From Halodesulfovibrio aestuarii (GTDB taxonomy: Bacteria > Desulfobacterota > Desulfovibrionia > Desulfovibrionales > Desulfovibrionaceae), in NCBI RefSeq assembly GCF_050571805.1, contig NZ_CP192219.1: DNA of 64,000 nucleotides; one strand, 5' to 3'. The translations under genes and the position numbers were made by a program. The stretch's first letter is position 1. Every line of letters starts with the position of its first letter. The notes below the pieces were generated by a model. That model did not search any database and was not told where the DNA came from. It was given only the letters and a program-made list of their open reading frames with translations. This document shows, in pieces, positions 27,403-36,584 of this stretch.

Positions 27403-30231
27403 ATGCATGTAACGCCGCATATAGCTTTTTATAATGATTTACTGTCTATAATTCCAAAAAAAAGAATTTATAGAGATCCGTTGCAGGTACTGGCGTATGG
27501 AACAGACGCCAGTTTTTACCGTCTAATTCCTAAGATGGTTGTGGATGCAGAGTCCGAAGAGGAAGTGCTGCATATTTTAAAATTAGCGGATACACATAGG
27601 GTTGCTGTAACGTTTCGTGCTGCGGGAACAAGTCTCTCAGGGCAGGGAATTTCAGATTCAGTTCTGGTGCGTATTGGCGATGCATGGCGTAATTATCGCA
27701 TTACAGAAAATGCAACTCGTTTCACTGTGCAGCCGGGGTTGATAGGTGGTCATGCAAACAGAGCTTTGCTGCCGTTTGGAAGAAAAATCGGCCCTGACCC
27801 TGCATCTATTGATAGTGCTAAAATTGGGGGGATTGTTGCCAACAATGCTTCCGGTATGTGCTGCGGTGTCGCTGAAAACAGTTATAAGACCTTAAATAGT
27901 ATGCGCCTTGCTCTGTATGATGGAACCTTGCTTGATACCGCATGTGAAGAAAGCAAAAGAAGGTTTGAAGAAAAGCATCCGGAAGTTGTGAAGGGGCTTC
28001 AGGATATTCGTGAGCGAGTTATGGCAGACAAAGATTTGTCCGGTCTTATTGCTAAGAAATTTAAAATTAAGAACACAACTGGCTATAGCCTGAACGCTAT
28101 TGTGGACTTTGACGATCCATATGAAATATTGCAGCACCTCATGGTGGGGTCAGAAGGCTCATTAGGGTTTATATCAGAAGTTACTTATCGAACAGTAATT
28201 GAGCCTAAGTACAAAGCTACCGCGCTTGCTATGTTTCCGAGTCTTCAAGATGCCTGTTTGGCAACGATGGAGTTAAAAAAGCAGCCTGTGTCCGCTGTGG
28301 AGTTAATGGATGAGCGTTCGTTGCGCTCTGTAAGCGATAAGCCGGGGATGCCGGATTCTATTAAAAACATTGCGGCAGGCACAACCTCGCTTCTTATTGA
28401 AACAGCTTCAAATGATCCATTTGAAATAGAAGAACAGGTTAAGGCGATTATTGCTTCCGTAGATCATATTAACAAATTAGAGCCTGTTGAATTTTGTCAT
28501 GACCCTATTCAGTGCGCTAAATTCTGGGCAGTGCGAAAGGGGTTGTTCCCTGCCGTGGGTGCCGTTCGAGAAACAGGTACAACAGTAATTATTGAAGATG
28601 TGGCCTTCCCTCCGGAAAGTTTTGCAGATGGTGTAGCGCGTCTGGAAGAATTGTTGAAAAAGTACAGGTACGACTTAGCAATCATATTTGGACATGCGCT
28701 TGAAGGTAACGTGCATTTTGTGTTTACACAGGACTTCAGTATCGGCTCAGAAATTGATCGCTATCAAAAATTTATGGATGAAGTTTGTACTATGGTGGCA
28801 ACTGAGTACAAAGGCTCGCTGAAAGCAGAACACGGAACTGGGCGTAATATGGCGCCGTTCGTGGAATTGGAGTGGGGCAAGCAAGCGCATGATCTTATGC
28901 GTGAGATTAAAAACTTACTTGATCCATATAATCTGCTGAACCCCGGTGTTATCATTAACGATGATCCGCGTGCGCACCTTACAGCACTCAAGCCGCTTCC
29001 GGTAGCGCATGATATTGTGGACAAATGTATTGAGTGCGGTTTTTGCGAGCCTATCTGTCCTTCTGCAAATATAACATTTACGCCGCGTCAGCGAATCACC
29101 AGTCTTCGCGAATTGTATCGGCTCAAAGACTCACCATCAGAGCAGAAGAAGTTTAAAAAGATGTGGGCAGAGTATAACTACCTTGCCATGGAAACCTGCG
29201 CTACTGACGGGCTGTGCCATACTCTTTGTCCTGTTGATATTAATACAGGCTCTATGATTAAAGACCTGCGTGCTCAACGAGCCTCCTCTTTTGCGAATTC
29301 CACAGCGGATTGGGTTGGTCGTAACTTTAGCTCAGTTGCTAAAGGTGTGCAGGTTGCCCTTAAAGGGGCAAACCTTGCGCATCGCCTGTTCGGAACCCAT
29401 GTCATGGATTCAGGAGCACACGTGCTTCGTGTTGTTTCTATGAAAAAGATTCCACTCTGGAATAAAGAAATGCCGACAAGTGCCAGCCTTATCAAACCGG
29501 TACCTATTAATGACGGTAATCCGGATAAAGTAGTCTATTTCCCAAGCTGTATAAGCAGAACAATGGGGCCTTCAAAAGGTGATCCCGAATCTACAGACAT
29601 TCCACAAAAAACGATCCAGCTGTTGTTAAAAGCAGGATACGAAGTACTTTTTCCGTCCAATATGCAGAATCTATGTTGTGGTCAGGCCTTTGCATCCAAG
29701 GGCTACACCGCACAAGGGGAGCATAAGTCAAAAGAACTTTCAGATGCCTTGCTGGCTATTTCGGAAAACGGTCTATACCCCGTTCTCTGTGATACAAGCC
29801 CGTGTTTGCATCGGATGCTCGACTATATGGATAAGCGCCTTACGCTTTACGACCCAATCCGTTTCTGTCTGGAGTGTCTGCCGGATAGACTCGATTTTGT
29901 AAAACTTCCACGTAAAGTTGCCATCCATCCGACATGTACTGTTCGGGAAATGAAGCTTGTTGAGCCGCTTGTTGAACTTGCCAATATGTGTGCTGAACAT
30001 GTGGTGCTCCCAGCAGATGTCTATTGCTGTGGATTTGCCGGTGACAGAGGCTTCTCCTTCCCAGAGTTGAATAAGGCAGCACTCGCAGATTTACCGAAGC
30101 AAGTTGAAGACTGTGACGAAGCCTATTCAACAAGCAGAACTTGTGAAGTCGGCCTAAGCCTGCATTCCGGTCTCAAGTACCGGAACATAATGTATTTGGT
30201 TGATGATGCTACTGTTGTGAAAAAAGAATAG
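27403..30231 (+). CDS. FAD-linked oxidase / Fe-S dehydrogenase fusion (D-lactate dehydrogenase type)
   Basis: A 942-residue fusion of a GlcD-like flavoprotein and a GlpC-like iron-sulfur protein. The FAD-binding (PCMH) domain covers about 35-265, with FRAAGTSLSGQGISDSVLV and GPDPASIDSAKIGGIVANNASG. The FAD-oxidase C-terminal domain runs to about 530 (EHGTGRNMAPFVE). Two 4Fe-4S motifs follow, CIECGFCEPICP and CATDGLCHTLCP, then two CCG domains (NLCCGQAF, VYCCGFAGDRGF) for a further cluster. In sulfate reducers such proteins are commonly D-lactate dehydrogenases that feed electrons to the membrane; the exact 2-hydroxyacid is not shown by sequence. Start ATG has CAGGAG upstream. putA lies beyond a repeat region in the opposite direction. 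Confidence 0.9.
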   Translation: MHVTPHIAFYNDLLSIIPKKRIYRDPLQVLAYGTDASFYRLIPKMVVDAESEEEVLHILKLADTHRVAVTFRAAGTSLSGQGISDSVLVRIGDAWRNYRITENATRFTVQPGLIGGHANRALLPFGRKIGPDPASIDSAKIGGIVANNASGMCCGVAENSYKTLNSMRLALYDGTLLDTACEESKRRFEEKHPEVVKGLQDIRERVMADKDLSGLIAKKFKIKNTTGYSLNAIVDFDDPYEILQHLMVGSEGSLGFISEVTYRTVIEPKYKATALAMFPSLQDACLATMELKKQPVSAVELMDERSLRSVSDKPGMPDSIKNIAAGTTSLLIETASNDPFEIEEQVKAIIASVDHINKLEPVEFCHDPIQCAKFWAVRKGLFPAVGAVRETGTTVIIEDVAFPPESFADGVARLEELLKKYRYDLAIIFGHALEGNVHFVFTQDFSIGSEIDRYQKFMDEVCTMVATEYKGSLKAEHGTGRNMAPFVELEWGKQAHDLMREIKNLLDPYNLLNPGVIINDDPRAHLTALKPLPVAHDIVDKCIECGFCEPICPSANITFTPRQRITSLRELYRLKDSPSEQKKFKKMWAEYNYLAMETCATDGLCHTLCPVDINTGSMIKDLRAQRASSFANSTADWVGRNFSSVAKGVQVALKGANLAHRLFGTHVMDSGAHVLRVVSMKKIPLWNKEMPTSASLIKPVPINDGNPDKVVYFPSCISRTMGPSKGDPESTDIPQKTIQLLLKAGYEVLFPSNMQNLCCGQAFASKGYTAQGEHKSKELSDALLAISENGLYPVLCDTSPCLHRMLDYMDKRLTLYDPIRFCLECLPDRLDFVKLPRKVAIHPTCTVREMKLVEPLVELANMCAEHVVLPADVYCCGFAGDRGFSFPELNKAALADLPKQVEDCDEAYSTSRTCEVGLSLHSGLKYRNIMYLVDDATVVKKE

Positions 30232-30239
30232 GTGGAGGT

Positions 30240-30360
30240 TTTTTTGCCTGCGGCGCTTGTTTTTTTGCCTCCGGCGGGCAAGGGCTCTGCCCTGCACCCG
30301 CAAGGGGAATTCCCCTTGACCCGTTCCGCGAAGGACGCCTGTAAGTTGAAACAATTACGG
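30240..30360. repeat. GC-rich palindromic intergenic element, part 1
   Basis: TTTTTGCCTGCGGCGC and TTTTTGCCTCCGGCGG repeat each other. They are followed by GGGCAAGGGCTCTGCCC, which can fold, and a perfect 18-bp palindrome CAAGGGGAATTCCCCTTG (30301-30318). The block is much richer in GC than its surroundings and starts right at the dehydrogenase stop codon. Similar blocks are common between genes in Desulfovibrio genomes (established knowledge, not searched here). Confidence 0.6.
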
Positions 30361-30381
30361 TTTAATGACAAATGAATATAA

Positions 30382-30414
30382 AAAAGGGTTGGTACCAATG
30401 GTGCCAACCCTTTT
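30382..30414. terminator. Terminator-like hairpin between the dehydrogenase and putA
   Basis: AAAAGGGTTGGTACCA pairs with TGCCAACCCTTTT, with flanking A and T tracts, so it can stop both converging transcripts. Confidence 0.8.
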
Positions 30415-30648
30415 GTGTTTTTTCAGAAAATATCGAGGGCTCCCCTTTTCTACCATTACTTTTAGGTAGTGGTGCATAGCCGCGTGAAAACAGATTCAGC
30501 GGGCTTACCTCGCAGCTAAAAGTTTTTGGAAGGGGGTCTGGGGGATAACCTTGTTTCAACAAGGTTTCCCCCAGCCGTCGGAGACAAATAAAAAAAGCGT
30601 CGAAGACTTGCCAAAGGCTTTCCGCTGATAAGCGCCGTCGGAGATATA
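30415..30648. repeat. GC-rich palindromic intergenic element, part 2
   Basis: After the terminator lies a near-perfect long hairpin at 30538-30574 (CTGGGGG and CCCCCAG outside, ACCTTGTT and AACAAGGT inside). Two copies of GCCGTCGGAGA follow, around 30574 and 30637. No ORF here is credible. The element occupies the whole gap up to the putA stop codon. Confidence 0.55.
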
Positions 30649-33600
30649 CTAAATCCAGTCATCATCCTCTTCGATAGGCGCAAAGCCACGGCGCATAGTG
30701 TTTTCTGTTACAACACGCGGATCAAGGAATTGGAGCAGGTAATCTGGTCCACCGGTTTTGGAACCTACGCCGGACATCTTAAATCCGCCGAACGGTTGGC
30801 GCTCTACAAGTGCGCCAGTGTTGTTGCGGTTCAGGTAGAGGTTACCCACACGGAATTCTTTACGTGCTTGTTCGAGGTGCTCTGGCGAACGGGAGAATAC
30901 GCCGCCTGTGAGGGCAAAGCGGGTTCCATTGGCGATGGCGATTGCATCATCAAAGGTTGCTGCACGCATGATTGCGAGCACAGGCCCAAATATTTCTTCT
31001 TGCGCAATTCGGTGTTCCGGCTTGATGTCACCTACGATGGTTAATGGAACATATGCGCCATCTGCCGGATGATCGTCACGTTTGAGAAGGATGGTTCCCT
31101 CTTCTTCCGCAATTTTGATATAATCCATAACAGTTTTCTGACATGAAGCATCAGCGAGGGGGCCCATGTAGTTCTCTGGATCTTCGGAACGGCCGATTTT
31201 GATGTCCTGACATGCTTTGACAAGTCGCTCCACGAAACGATCATAGATCGGATCAAGAACGATAACACGGGAACATGCGGAACATTTTTGTCCTTGGAAG
31301 GCGAAAGCTGAGTAGACGACGTGAAGTACTGCTTCATCGAGATCGGCATCGTCATCAATGATGATGGCGTTTTTGCCGCCCATTTCAGCAATAACGCGTT
31401 TGCACTGCATCTGGTTCGGCTGGACGACAGATGCTTTGTTCTGAATACGCAAGCCGACTTCCATGGAGCCTGTGAAGCAGATCATGGATACTTTCGGGTG
31501 CTCGATAAGGTAGTCGCCCATAACAGAGCTTCGACCCGGGCAGTAGTTGAATACACCGTTCGGAAGCCCGGCTTCACGGAAGATCTCTACAAGATTGTAG
31601 CCAACACGGGAGGATATGGACGCCGGTTTGTATACGACAGGGTTACCAGTAACGATGGCAGCAGAGCACATGCCGATTGCAATCGCAAACGGGAAGTTCC
31701 ATGGAGAAATAACCGCTGCAACGCCTTTCGGTTGGTAGAAAAGCTGGTTGTGTTCACCCGGTGCGCGCCCCATCCTGCGTGGCTTGTCGAGTCGCAGCAT
31801 TTCGCGGGCATAGTATTCGAGAAAGTCAATACCTTCGCCAACATCATGATATGCCTGATCCCACTGTTTACCGATTTCCAGCACTTGCCATGCAGAGAGC
31901 TCATATTGACGCTGACGTGCAAGCTCAGCGGCTTTAAGCAGGCATTCTGCACGTTCTTTTGCCGGAGTATCACGCCATGTGAGAAATGCTTTGTCGGCGG
32001 CCTCAAGTGCTGCGTCAATTTCTGCTGTCCCAGCCTGACATACGTCAGCAATTTTTTCGCTGTAATCAGCAGGGTTTGTTGTCGGAATAACATCTTCTGT
32101 CTGCACTTCTTTACCATTGATATAGAGCGGAATAACACCACCGGCTGATTCACGTACTTTTTTGATTGCTGCCGGGAACGCAGTGCGGCATTTCGGGATG
32201 GTGAAGTCAATCATAGCATCGTTTTTAAAGAGCGGCAGGCCGTCTACGATTTCTTCCGGTTTCGGTTCAGGGCGTGCAGCCAGTTCGCGTTGTAACGTGA
32301 TTTCTGGATTTTCAAGGAGACGGGCAACTTCGGCACCGTCTGCAAAGGACTGACGGAGGAACGATTCGTTTGCAGTATTTTCGAGAAGGCGGCGTACGAG
32401 GTATGCCATGCCCGGAATGATGTCACCGTATGGGCAATAGAGACGAACCCGTCCTGCAACGTTGAGCAGACCCTTACGAACCGGCTCCGCCATACCGTAG
32501 AGAACTTGGAATTCGTATCGGTTTTCAGGTACAGTCATGGATTGCGCCATTTCCATTGTGGCGGAGATCGTACGGATATTGTGCGAAGCACATGCAAAAT
32601 AAACGATGTCGTGGTTTTCCAGCAGAATTTTTGCGACACGTTCGAAAGCGATGTCAGATTCCGGCTTGTACATCCATACAGGGAAGTCCCAGTTGTTTTG
32701 CTTTGCCAATACGGATTCCATATCCCAGTACGCGCCTTTTACTAGACGGACGGCGATTGGAAGCTGTTCTGTTCGTGCCCAGTGAATAAGCTGCTCAGCG
32801 TCGTGTTCTGTGCAGCGTAAGTATGCCTGTAATACAATAGAAAGATGCGGGTAATGACGGAATTCCTGAGCGCTACGTAATCTGCGGTATAGCTCTAATG
32901 TGATTTCGCGGTATTTGAGCGATTCCATATCAATGCAAAGGAATGCCCCCATTTCGATAACTTTACGGTAAATAGGCTCAAGGCGTTTGTAGATTCCTTG
33001 AACAGAACCTTCAATATCTACAGGTTTAGCCTGAGAATAAAGCGCGGAAGGTTTAATAGATACGTTTACTTTTGGAGTGTATCCCCAGTCCATGCTGCTG
33101 TCGCCACCTTTGCCGGCGTGTGCTTTCCATTTGGACTGTTCTTCAGCGATTGCATCAAGTACTTCAAGATAACCGTCACGGTAGGCGTCTGCTTCTTCTT
33201 CACTTACGGTTGCTTCACCGAGTAAGTCTACCGTGAATGTAAAGCCTTCCTTGCGCAGCTTTGCTAGGCCCTTAACTGCCTCTTTGGTATTCTGCCCTAC
33301 AATAAATTGCCGTCCCATATTTTCAATATTGGAGCGGATGGTTTTTTCCATAATTTTAGCGGTAAGTTTACCACCAAAACTGGCTTTGCCTGCGCCCCAT
33401 TTAAGAACGGCTGGAACTTCATGGTCTTCGCCGGAGAAGTATTCGCGGATATGACGGGACAATGACTCCGAAGTGTTTAGATAAGGGAATACGTCTACAA
33501 AACGGAAGAGCTGCACCTTAAAGTCTTCATTTTTCATCGCCCAGTCCATGACTTTACCGGTCCACCATCCCTTATTGAAGATAGATGGAGCCTCGCCACT

Positions 33601-33660
33601 GATGCTCTTGAAGAACTCTTTACCACGTTCAACGATCTTTGCCTCTAGCTGTGTATCCAT
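30649..33660 (-). CDS. putA: Bifunctional proline dehydrogenase / L-glutamate gamma-semialdehyde dehydrogenase
   Basis: A 1003-residue PutA that oxidises proline to glutamate in two steps. The FAD-dependent proline dehydrogenase part spans about 80-450, with VSIKPSALYSQAKPVD, VRLVKGAYWDME and YCPYGDIIPGMAYLVRRLLENTANESF. The aldehyde dehydrogenase part spans about 515-985: ISPWNFPFAIAIG, EMGGKNAIII and the catalytic Cys in FQGQKCSACSR. There is no N-terminal ribbon-helix-helix DNA-binding domain, so it is not an autorepressor like the E. coli enzyme. The ATG at 33660 is preceded by AGGAGG. Confidence 0.96.
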   Translation of the reverse strand: MDTQLEAKIVERGKEFFKSISGEAPSIFNKGWWTGKVMDWAMKNEDFKVQLFRFVDVFPYLNTSESLSRHIREYFSGEDHEVPAVLKWGAGKASFGGKLTAKIMEKTIRSNIENMGRQFIVGQNTKEAVKGLAKLRKEGFTFTVDLLGEATVSEEEADAYRDGYLEVLDAIAEEQSKWKAHAGKGGDSSMDWGYTPKVNVSIKPSALYSQAKPVDIEGSVQGIYKRLEPIYRKVIEMGAFLCIDMESLKYREITLELYRRLRSAQEFRHYPHLSIVLQAYLRCTEHDAEQLIHWARTEQLPIAVRLVKGAYWDMESVLAKQNNWDFPVWMYKPESDIAFERVAKILLENHDIVYFACASHNIRTISATMEMAQSMTVPENRYEFQVLYGMAEPVRKGLLNVAGRVRLYCPYGDIIPGMAYLVRRLLENTANESFLRQSFADGAEVARLLENPEITLQRELAARPEPKPEEIVDGLPLFKNDAMIDFTIPKCRTAFPAAIKKVRESAGGVIPLYINGKEVQTEDVIPTTNPADYSEKIADVCQAGTAEIDAALEAADKAFLTWRDTPAKERAECLLKAAELARQRQYELSAWQVLEIGKQWDQAYHDVGEGIDFLEYYAREMLRLDKPRRMGRAPGEHNQLFYQPKGVAAVISPWNFPFAIAIGMCSAAIVTGNPVVYKPASISSRVGYNLVEIFREAGLPNGVFNYCPGRSSVMGDYLIEHPKVSMICFTGSMEVGLRIQNKASVVQPNQMQCKRVIAEMGGKNAIIIDDDADLDEAVLHVVYSAFAFQGQKCSACSRVIVLDPIYDRFVERLVKACQDIKIGRSEDPENYMGPLADASCQKTVMDYIKIAEEEGTILLKRDDHPADGAYVPLTIVGDIKPEHRIAQEEIFGPVLAIMRAATFDDAIAIANGTRFALTGGVFSRSPEHLEQARKEFRVGNLYLNRNNTGALVERQPFGGFKMSGVGSKTGGPDYLLQFLDPRVVTENTMRRGFAPIEEDDDWI

Positions 33661-34047
33661 TCAGGCCTCCTGAAGTGTACAAGTTGATTTTCACTCTGTA
33701 TTGGTCAAACCTTTGAATCTACCACCTTTATTTTATGTATAGTTATGAAATTCGTTGTACCGCCTTAGCATAGTAGTGGCAAGCATCTGTGCGAATTTAC
33801 AATATAATCTCATGAAAGAAGCTGATAATGGGGGGCGGAAGAGATTGGTCGTTTGCACAACTTCCTGCAGTATTCCTCTTGTTTTTACAGGTGGCACACT
33901 GGTTGTTGAGCATAAAAAAAGCGGTGTGCAGAAGCACACCGCTTATAAAATACAACTCTAGATTCAACGTACTGTGATACGCTAATGCATTATAAAAGAT
34001 ACAATGTATGGCGCCAACAATGCATGGCATGAGAAGTGGCAAGAATA
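33661..34047. other. Gap between infA and putA
   Basis: A 387-base gap on the minus strand. The putA ribosome site (AGGAGG) and promoter must lie in the first part, and the infA terminator is at 33914-33950. Short ORFs in it lack ribosome sites and are not believed. Confidence 0.5.
33914..33950 (-). terminator. Terminator downstream of infA
   Basis: GCGGTGTGC and GCACACCGC arms (33921-33942) enclose AGAA. Read on the minus strand the hairpin is followed by a run of seven T residues, about 100 bases after the infA stop. Confidence 0.85.
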
Positions 34048-34266
34048 TTATTTACTGCGGTATACAATCCGCCCCCTGGTAAGATCGTATGGAGAAAGCT
34101 CCACTTTAACCGTATCCCCAGGTAGAATGCGAATGTAAAACTTACGCATTTTACCAGAAATATGAGCAAGAACGATGTGGCCGTTGCTCAATTCAACTTT
34201 AAACATTGCGTTTGGCAATGCTTCCTGCACTACGCCATCAACTTCAATGGCTTCTTCCTTAGCCAT
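34048..34266 (-). CDS. infA: Translation initiation factor IF-1
   Basis: The 72-residue protein MAKEEAIEVDGVVQEALPNA... has the IF-1 S1/OB-fold pattern: ALPNAMFKVELSNGHIVLAHISGKMRK (about 16-42) and GDTVKVELSPYDLTRGRIVYR. It binds the ribosomal A site during initiation. GGAGG lies upstream of the ATG. It is not clearly in an operon; lgt lies 134 bases upstream on the same strand. Confidence 0.97.
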   Translation of the reverse strand: MAKEEAIEVDGVVQEALPNAMFKVELSNGHIVLAHISGKMRKFYIRILPGDTVKVELSPYDLTRGRIVYRSK

Positions 34267-34400
34267 GATTCCTCCATATAAAACAGTTGGTAATATAAAT
34301 TTTTACTGTAAAAATTTTTTTTATTGCTACTATGCGTGGATAGCGACAAAGATACCCTGCTGTCAATGGGGATTACGGCTTTAACTTACCTGCAACGTTA

Positions 34401-35201
34401 TTATTTTCTAGCTGTAGAATATTCGTTTCGTTTGTACGCAACTGTCAGAAGATATAGACCAAACAGCACCATGGGGACACATAGTAACATTCCCATAGTA
34501 AGCCAGTTAAAGGCAATAAAACCAAGTTGCGGGTCCGGTTCTCTGAAAAATTCTACAATAAACCGGAAGGTTCCGTAAAAAATAAGAAATAACCCGGAAA
34601 CAGCACGGGTTGGACGTGGCTTTGCAGAAAATCCCCATAAAATGATGAACAACATCACGCCTTCCAGACCTGCTTCATATAGCTGGGAGGGGTGACGCGG
34701 TAATGGGCCGCCGCCCGGAAAGATCATTCCGGTTGGTGCATTTGTCGTTCTGCCCCATAATTCTGCGTTGATGAAGTTCCCGAGTCTTCCGAAGAATAAC
34801 CCCGGAGGAACCATCGGCGCAAAAAAGTCGCCCACTTCAAATAAGGTCATTTTATGTTTACGGGCAAATAGTCCGAAACAAATGATGACCCCGAGCAAAC
34901 CACCGTGAAACGACATCCCGCCGTTCCATATTGCAAACACTTGTTCTGGGTTGGAAAGATAGAACGGCAAGTCATAAAAAAGTATGTAGCCGATCCTGCC
35001 GCCCAGCACTACGCCGAGCACACAAAAGGTCACCAGATCGTCGACCATTTCAGAATTCCAGATATTCGTGGGTCTGGAAGCTCTATATCTGCCGAGCAGC
35101 CATGCCGTAAGAAAACCGAAAAGGTACATTAAGCCGTACCAATGTACGCTGATGGGACCGATAGAAAAGACCAAAGGGTCTATAGTTGGGTATGTAAACA
35201 T
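34401..35201 (-). CDS. lgt: Prolipoprotein diacylglyceryl transferase
   Basis: A 266-residue inner-membrane enzyme that attaches diacylglycerol to the lipobox cysteine of prolipoproteins, such as the three lipoproteins encoded in this window. About seven membrane segments are visible. The essential motifs are WYGLMYLFGF near 21-30, MSFHGGLLGVI near 95-105, and GRLGNFINAELWGRTT near 137-152, the Lgt signature with Asn and Glu. ELWG is followed by HPSQLYEAGLEG. GGAGAT lies upstream of the ATG. Confidence 0.96.
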   Translation of the reverse strand: MFTYPTIDPLVFSIGPISVHWYGLMYLFGFLTAWLLGRYRASRPTNIWNSEMVDDLVTFCVLGVVLGGRIGYILFYDLPFYLSNPEQVFAIWNGGMSFHGGLLGVIICFGLFARKHKMTLFEVGDFFAPMVPPGLFFGRLGNFINAELWGRTTNAPTGMIFPGGGPLPRHPSQLYEAGLEGVMLFIILWGFSAKPRPTRAVSGLFLIFYGTFRFIVEFFREPDPQLGFIAFNWLTMGMLLCVPMVLFGLYLLTVAYKRNEYSTARK

Positions 35202-35376
35202 ATATATCTCCGTAACAGGATAATGCTCTACTGGTCGAGATTTATTGCGTCAATCATTGTTCGATGATTTGTGATGTCTACAGATGCCGAGGGTGTAGGA
35301 TGTCCTAATAGGAGCTTTTGGGACAGGAGGCCTTTGCGGAGACAAGGCGGAGCTTGCCCGCAGAAAGAATGTTGTA

Positions 35377-36300
35377 TTATTCAGGAATCCCAGCTTCACC
35401 TGGATAAATAACACTTGTAGAGCGCGTTAAATCATAACCGCCAAGCTTTTCAGCGTGTGTAATGATTTGTGGATCACGTAGCAGACTGATGAATGCCTGA
35501 ATGTTTTTATCGAAATAGTGGGATTTAGGAATAATGAGATCGTAGCGTTCCCATTGTACTGGAATAAAATCAAGCTGTAGTGCCTGTGCAACCGCTCGGA
35601 TACCAAGTCCGGCGTCTGCGTTGCCGCTGATGACCTCGAACCCGACATCAATATGACGTGCTACACAGTTGTCATAACCGGGAATGGTCTTACCTTCTGC
35701 TCCGGCTGCAGCCAGTTCTGCATCAAAAAGCAGTCTTGTGCCTGTGCCCGAGCTACGGTTTACGACTGTAATATTACCGGAGGCGATATCTTTGGTCCCT
35801 TTGATCTTTTTAGGGTTTCCTTTAGCAATAATGTAGCCTTGCTCACGGAAGGAGAAGTTTACAACAGCCGGAGGCTCCTGCATTTCATTCTGGGTAAAGG
35901 AGAAGTTGTAATCGCTATCGTCTCTATCCATGAGATGACTTGTGGCGATATGCGCTGCACCATTATGTACCGCACGGATTCCACCAAGGCTTCCGAGGTT
36001 GCAGAACGCCGCATAGAGCCCTTCATTCTTTTGCATGTAAAGTTTCATGGCGTAATCGACGAGCATGTCGTTACTGCCTGCGATGATGAGAGTTTTTTCC
36101 ATGACAGAGCTGTGCTGTACCTGTTCAGGAAAGTTCATGGTACGGGCTTCTACCCATTGTTCCACAAGATGCGTCGGAAACAACCATTTTCCGGTTGCTT
36201 TGGTAGCGGGTAAACTTTTTTCGGAGATGAGCGTGTAGACCATCTTTTCGTTTACACCAAGGTACTGTGCGACTTCTTTTGTGGATAAAAGCTTCTTCAT
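35377..36300 (-). CDS. HTH (excisionase-type) regulator with periplasmic-binding-like sensor domain
   Basis: A 307-residue protein. Residues 1-55 are a MerR/excisionase-like helix-turn-helix (LSTKEVAQYLGVNEKMVYTLISEKSLPATKATGKWLFP). The rest (about 70-300) resembles the PBP-like sensor domain found in molybdate- or tungstate-type regulators: SSGTGTRLLFDAELAA near 165-180 and NADAGLGIRAVAQAL near 225-240. It probably binds a small anion or molecule and controls transporter genes elsewhere. No transporter lies next to it. Start ATG 36300 has GGAGGA upstream; the 20-codon extension is rejected. Ligand unknown. Confidence 0.85.
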   Translation of the reverse strand: MKKLLSTKEVAQYLGVNEKMVYTLISEKSLPATKATGKWLFPTHLVEQWVEARTMNFPEQVQHSSVMEKTLIIAGSNDMLVDYAMKLYMQKNEGLYAAFCNLGSLGGIRAVHNGAAHIATSHLMDRDDSDYNFSFTQNEMQEPPAVVNFSFREQGYIIAKGNPKKIKGTKDIASGNITVVNRSSGTGTRLLFDAELAAAGAEGKTIPGYDNCVARHIDVGFEVISGNADAGLGIRAVAQALQLDFIPVQWERYDLIIPKSHYFDKNIQAFISLLRDPQIITHAEKLGGYDLTRSTSVIYPGEAGIPE

Positions 36301-36584
36301 GGGGACATCCTCCGAAGTTATTATCAGAGAATAGTAGTTGATGTGCCGATAGAAAATCAACCCGATAACGTTTTTTCCCCCGTATGATGTTTTGTATTGC
36401 GAGTAAGTTTGGTATCAGCTTACTTGCATACTGCAAACTATTAAGGTATTGCCTCTTGCCTTCTTGTGTATTCTATAGATGGGAGGCGTTACCTTCCGCA
36501 GACCTCTGTCTTTGTCTGCTAACTTTTGAATACCAAGCCCTAAGCGGACTTAGCTTCGCTATCCTATATTTTTCGGAAATAATC

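Noticed and set aside
33892..33910. Sigma54-like TGGCACACTGGTTGTT on the plus strand
   Set aside because: The -12 element lacks GC, and no plus-strand gene follows; infA converges from the other side.
36384..36584. 67-codon N-terminal extension of Der
   Set aside because: Does not resemble the family; Der starts at the conserved MTSKIALIGRPNVGKS.
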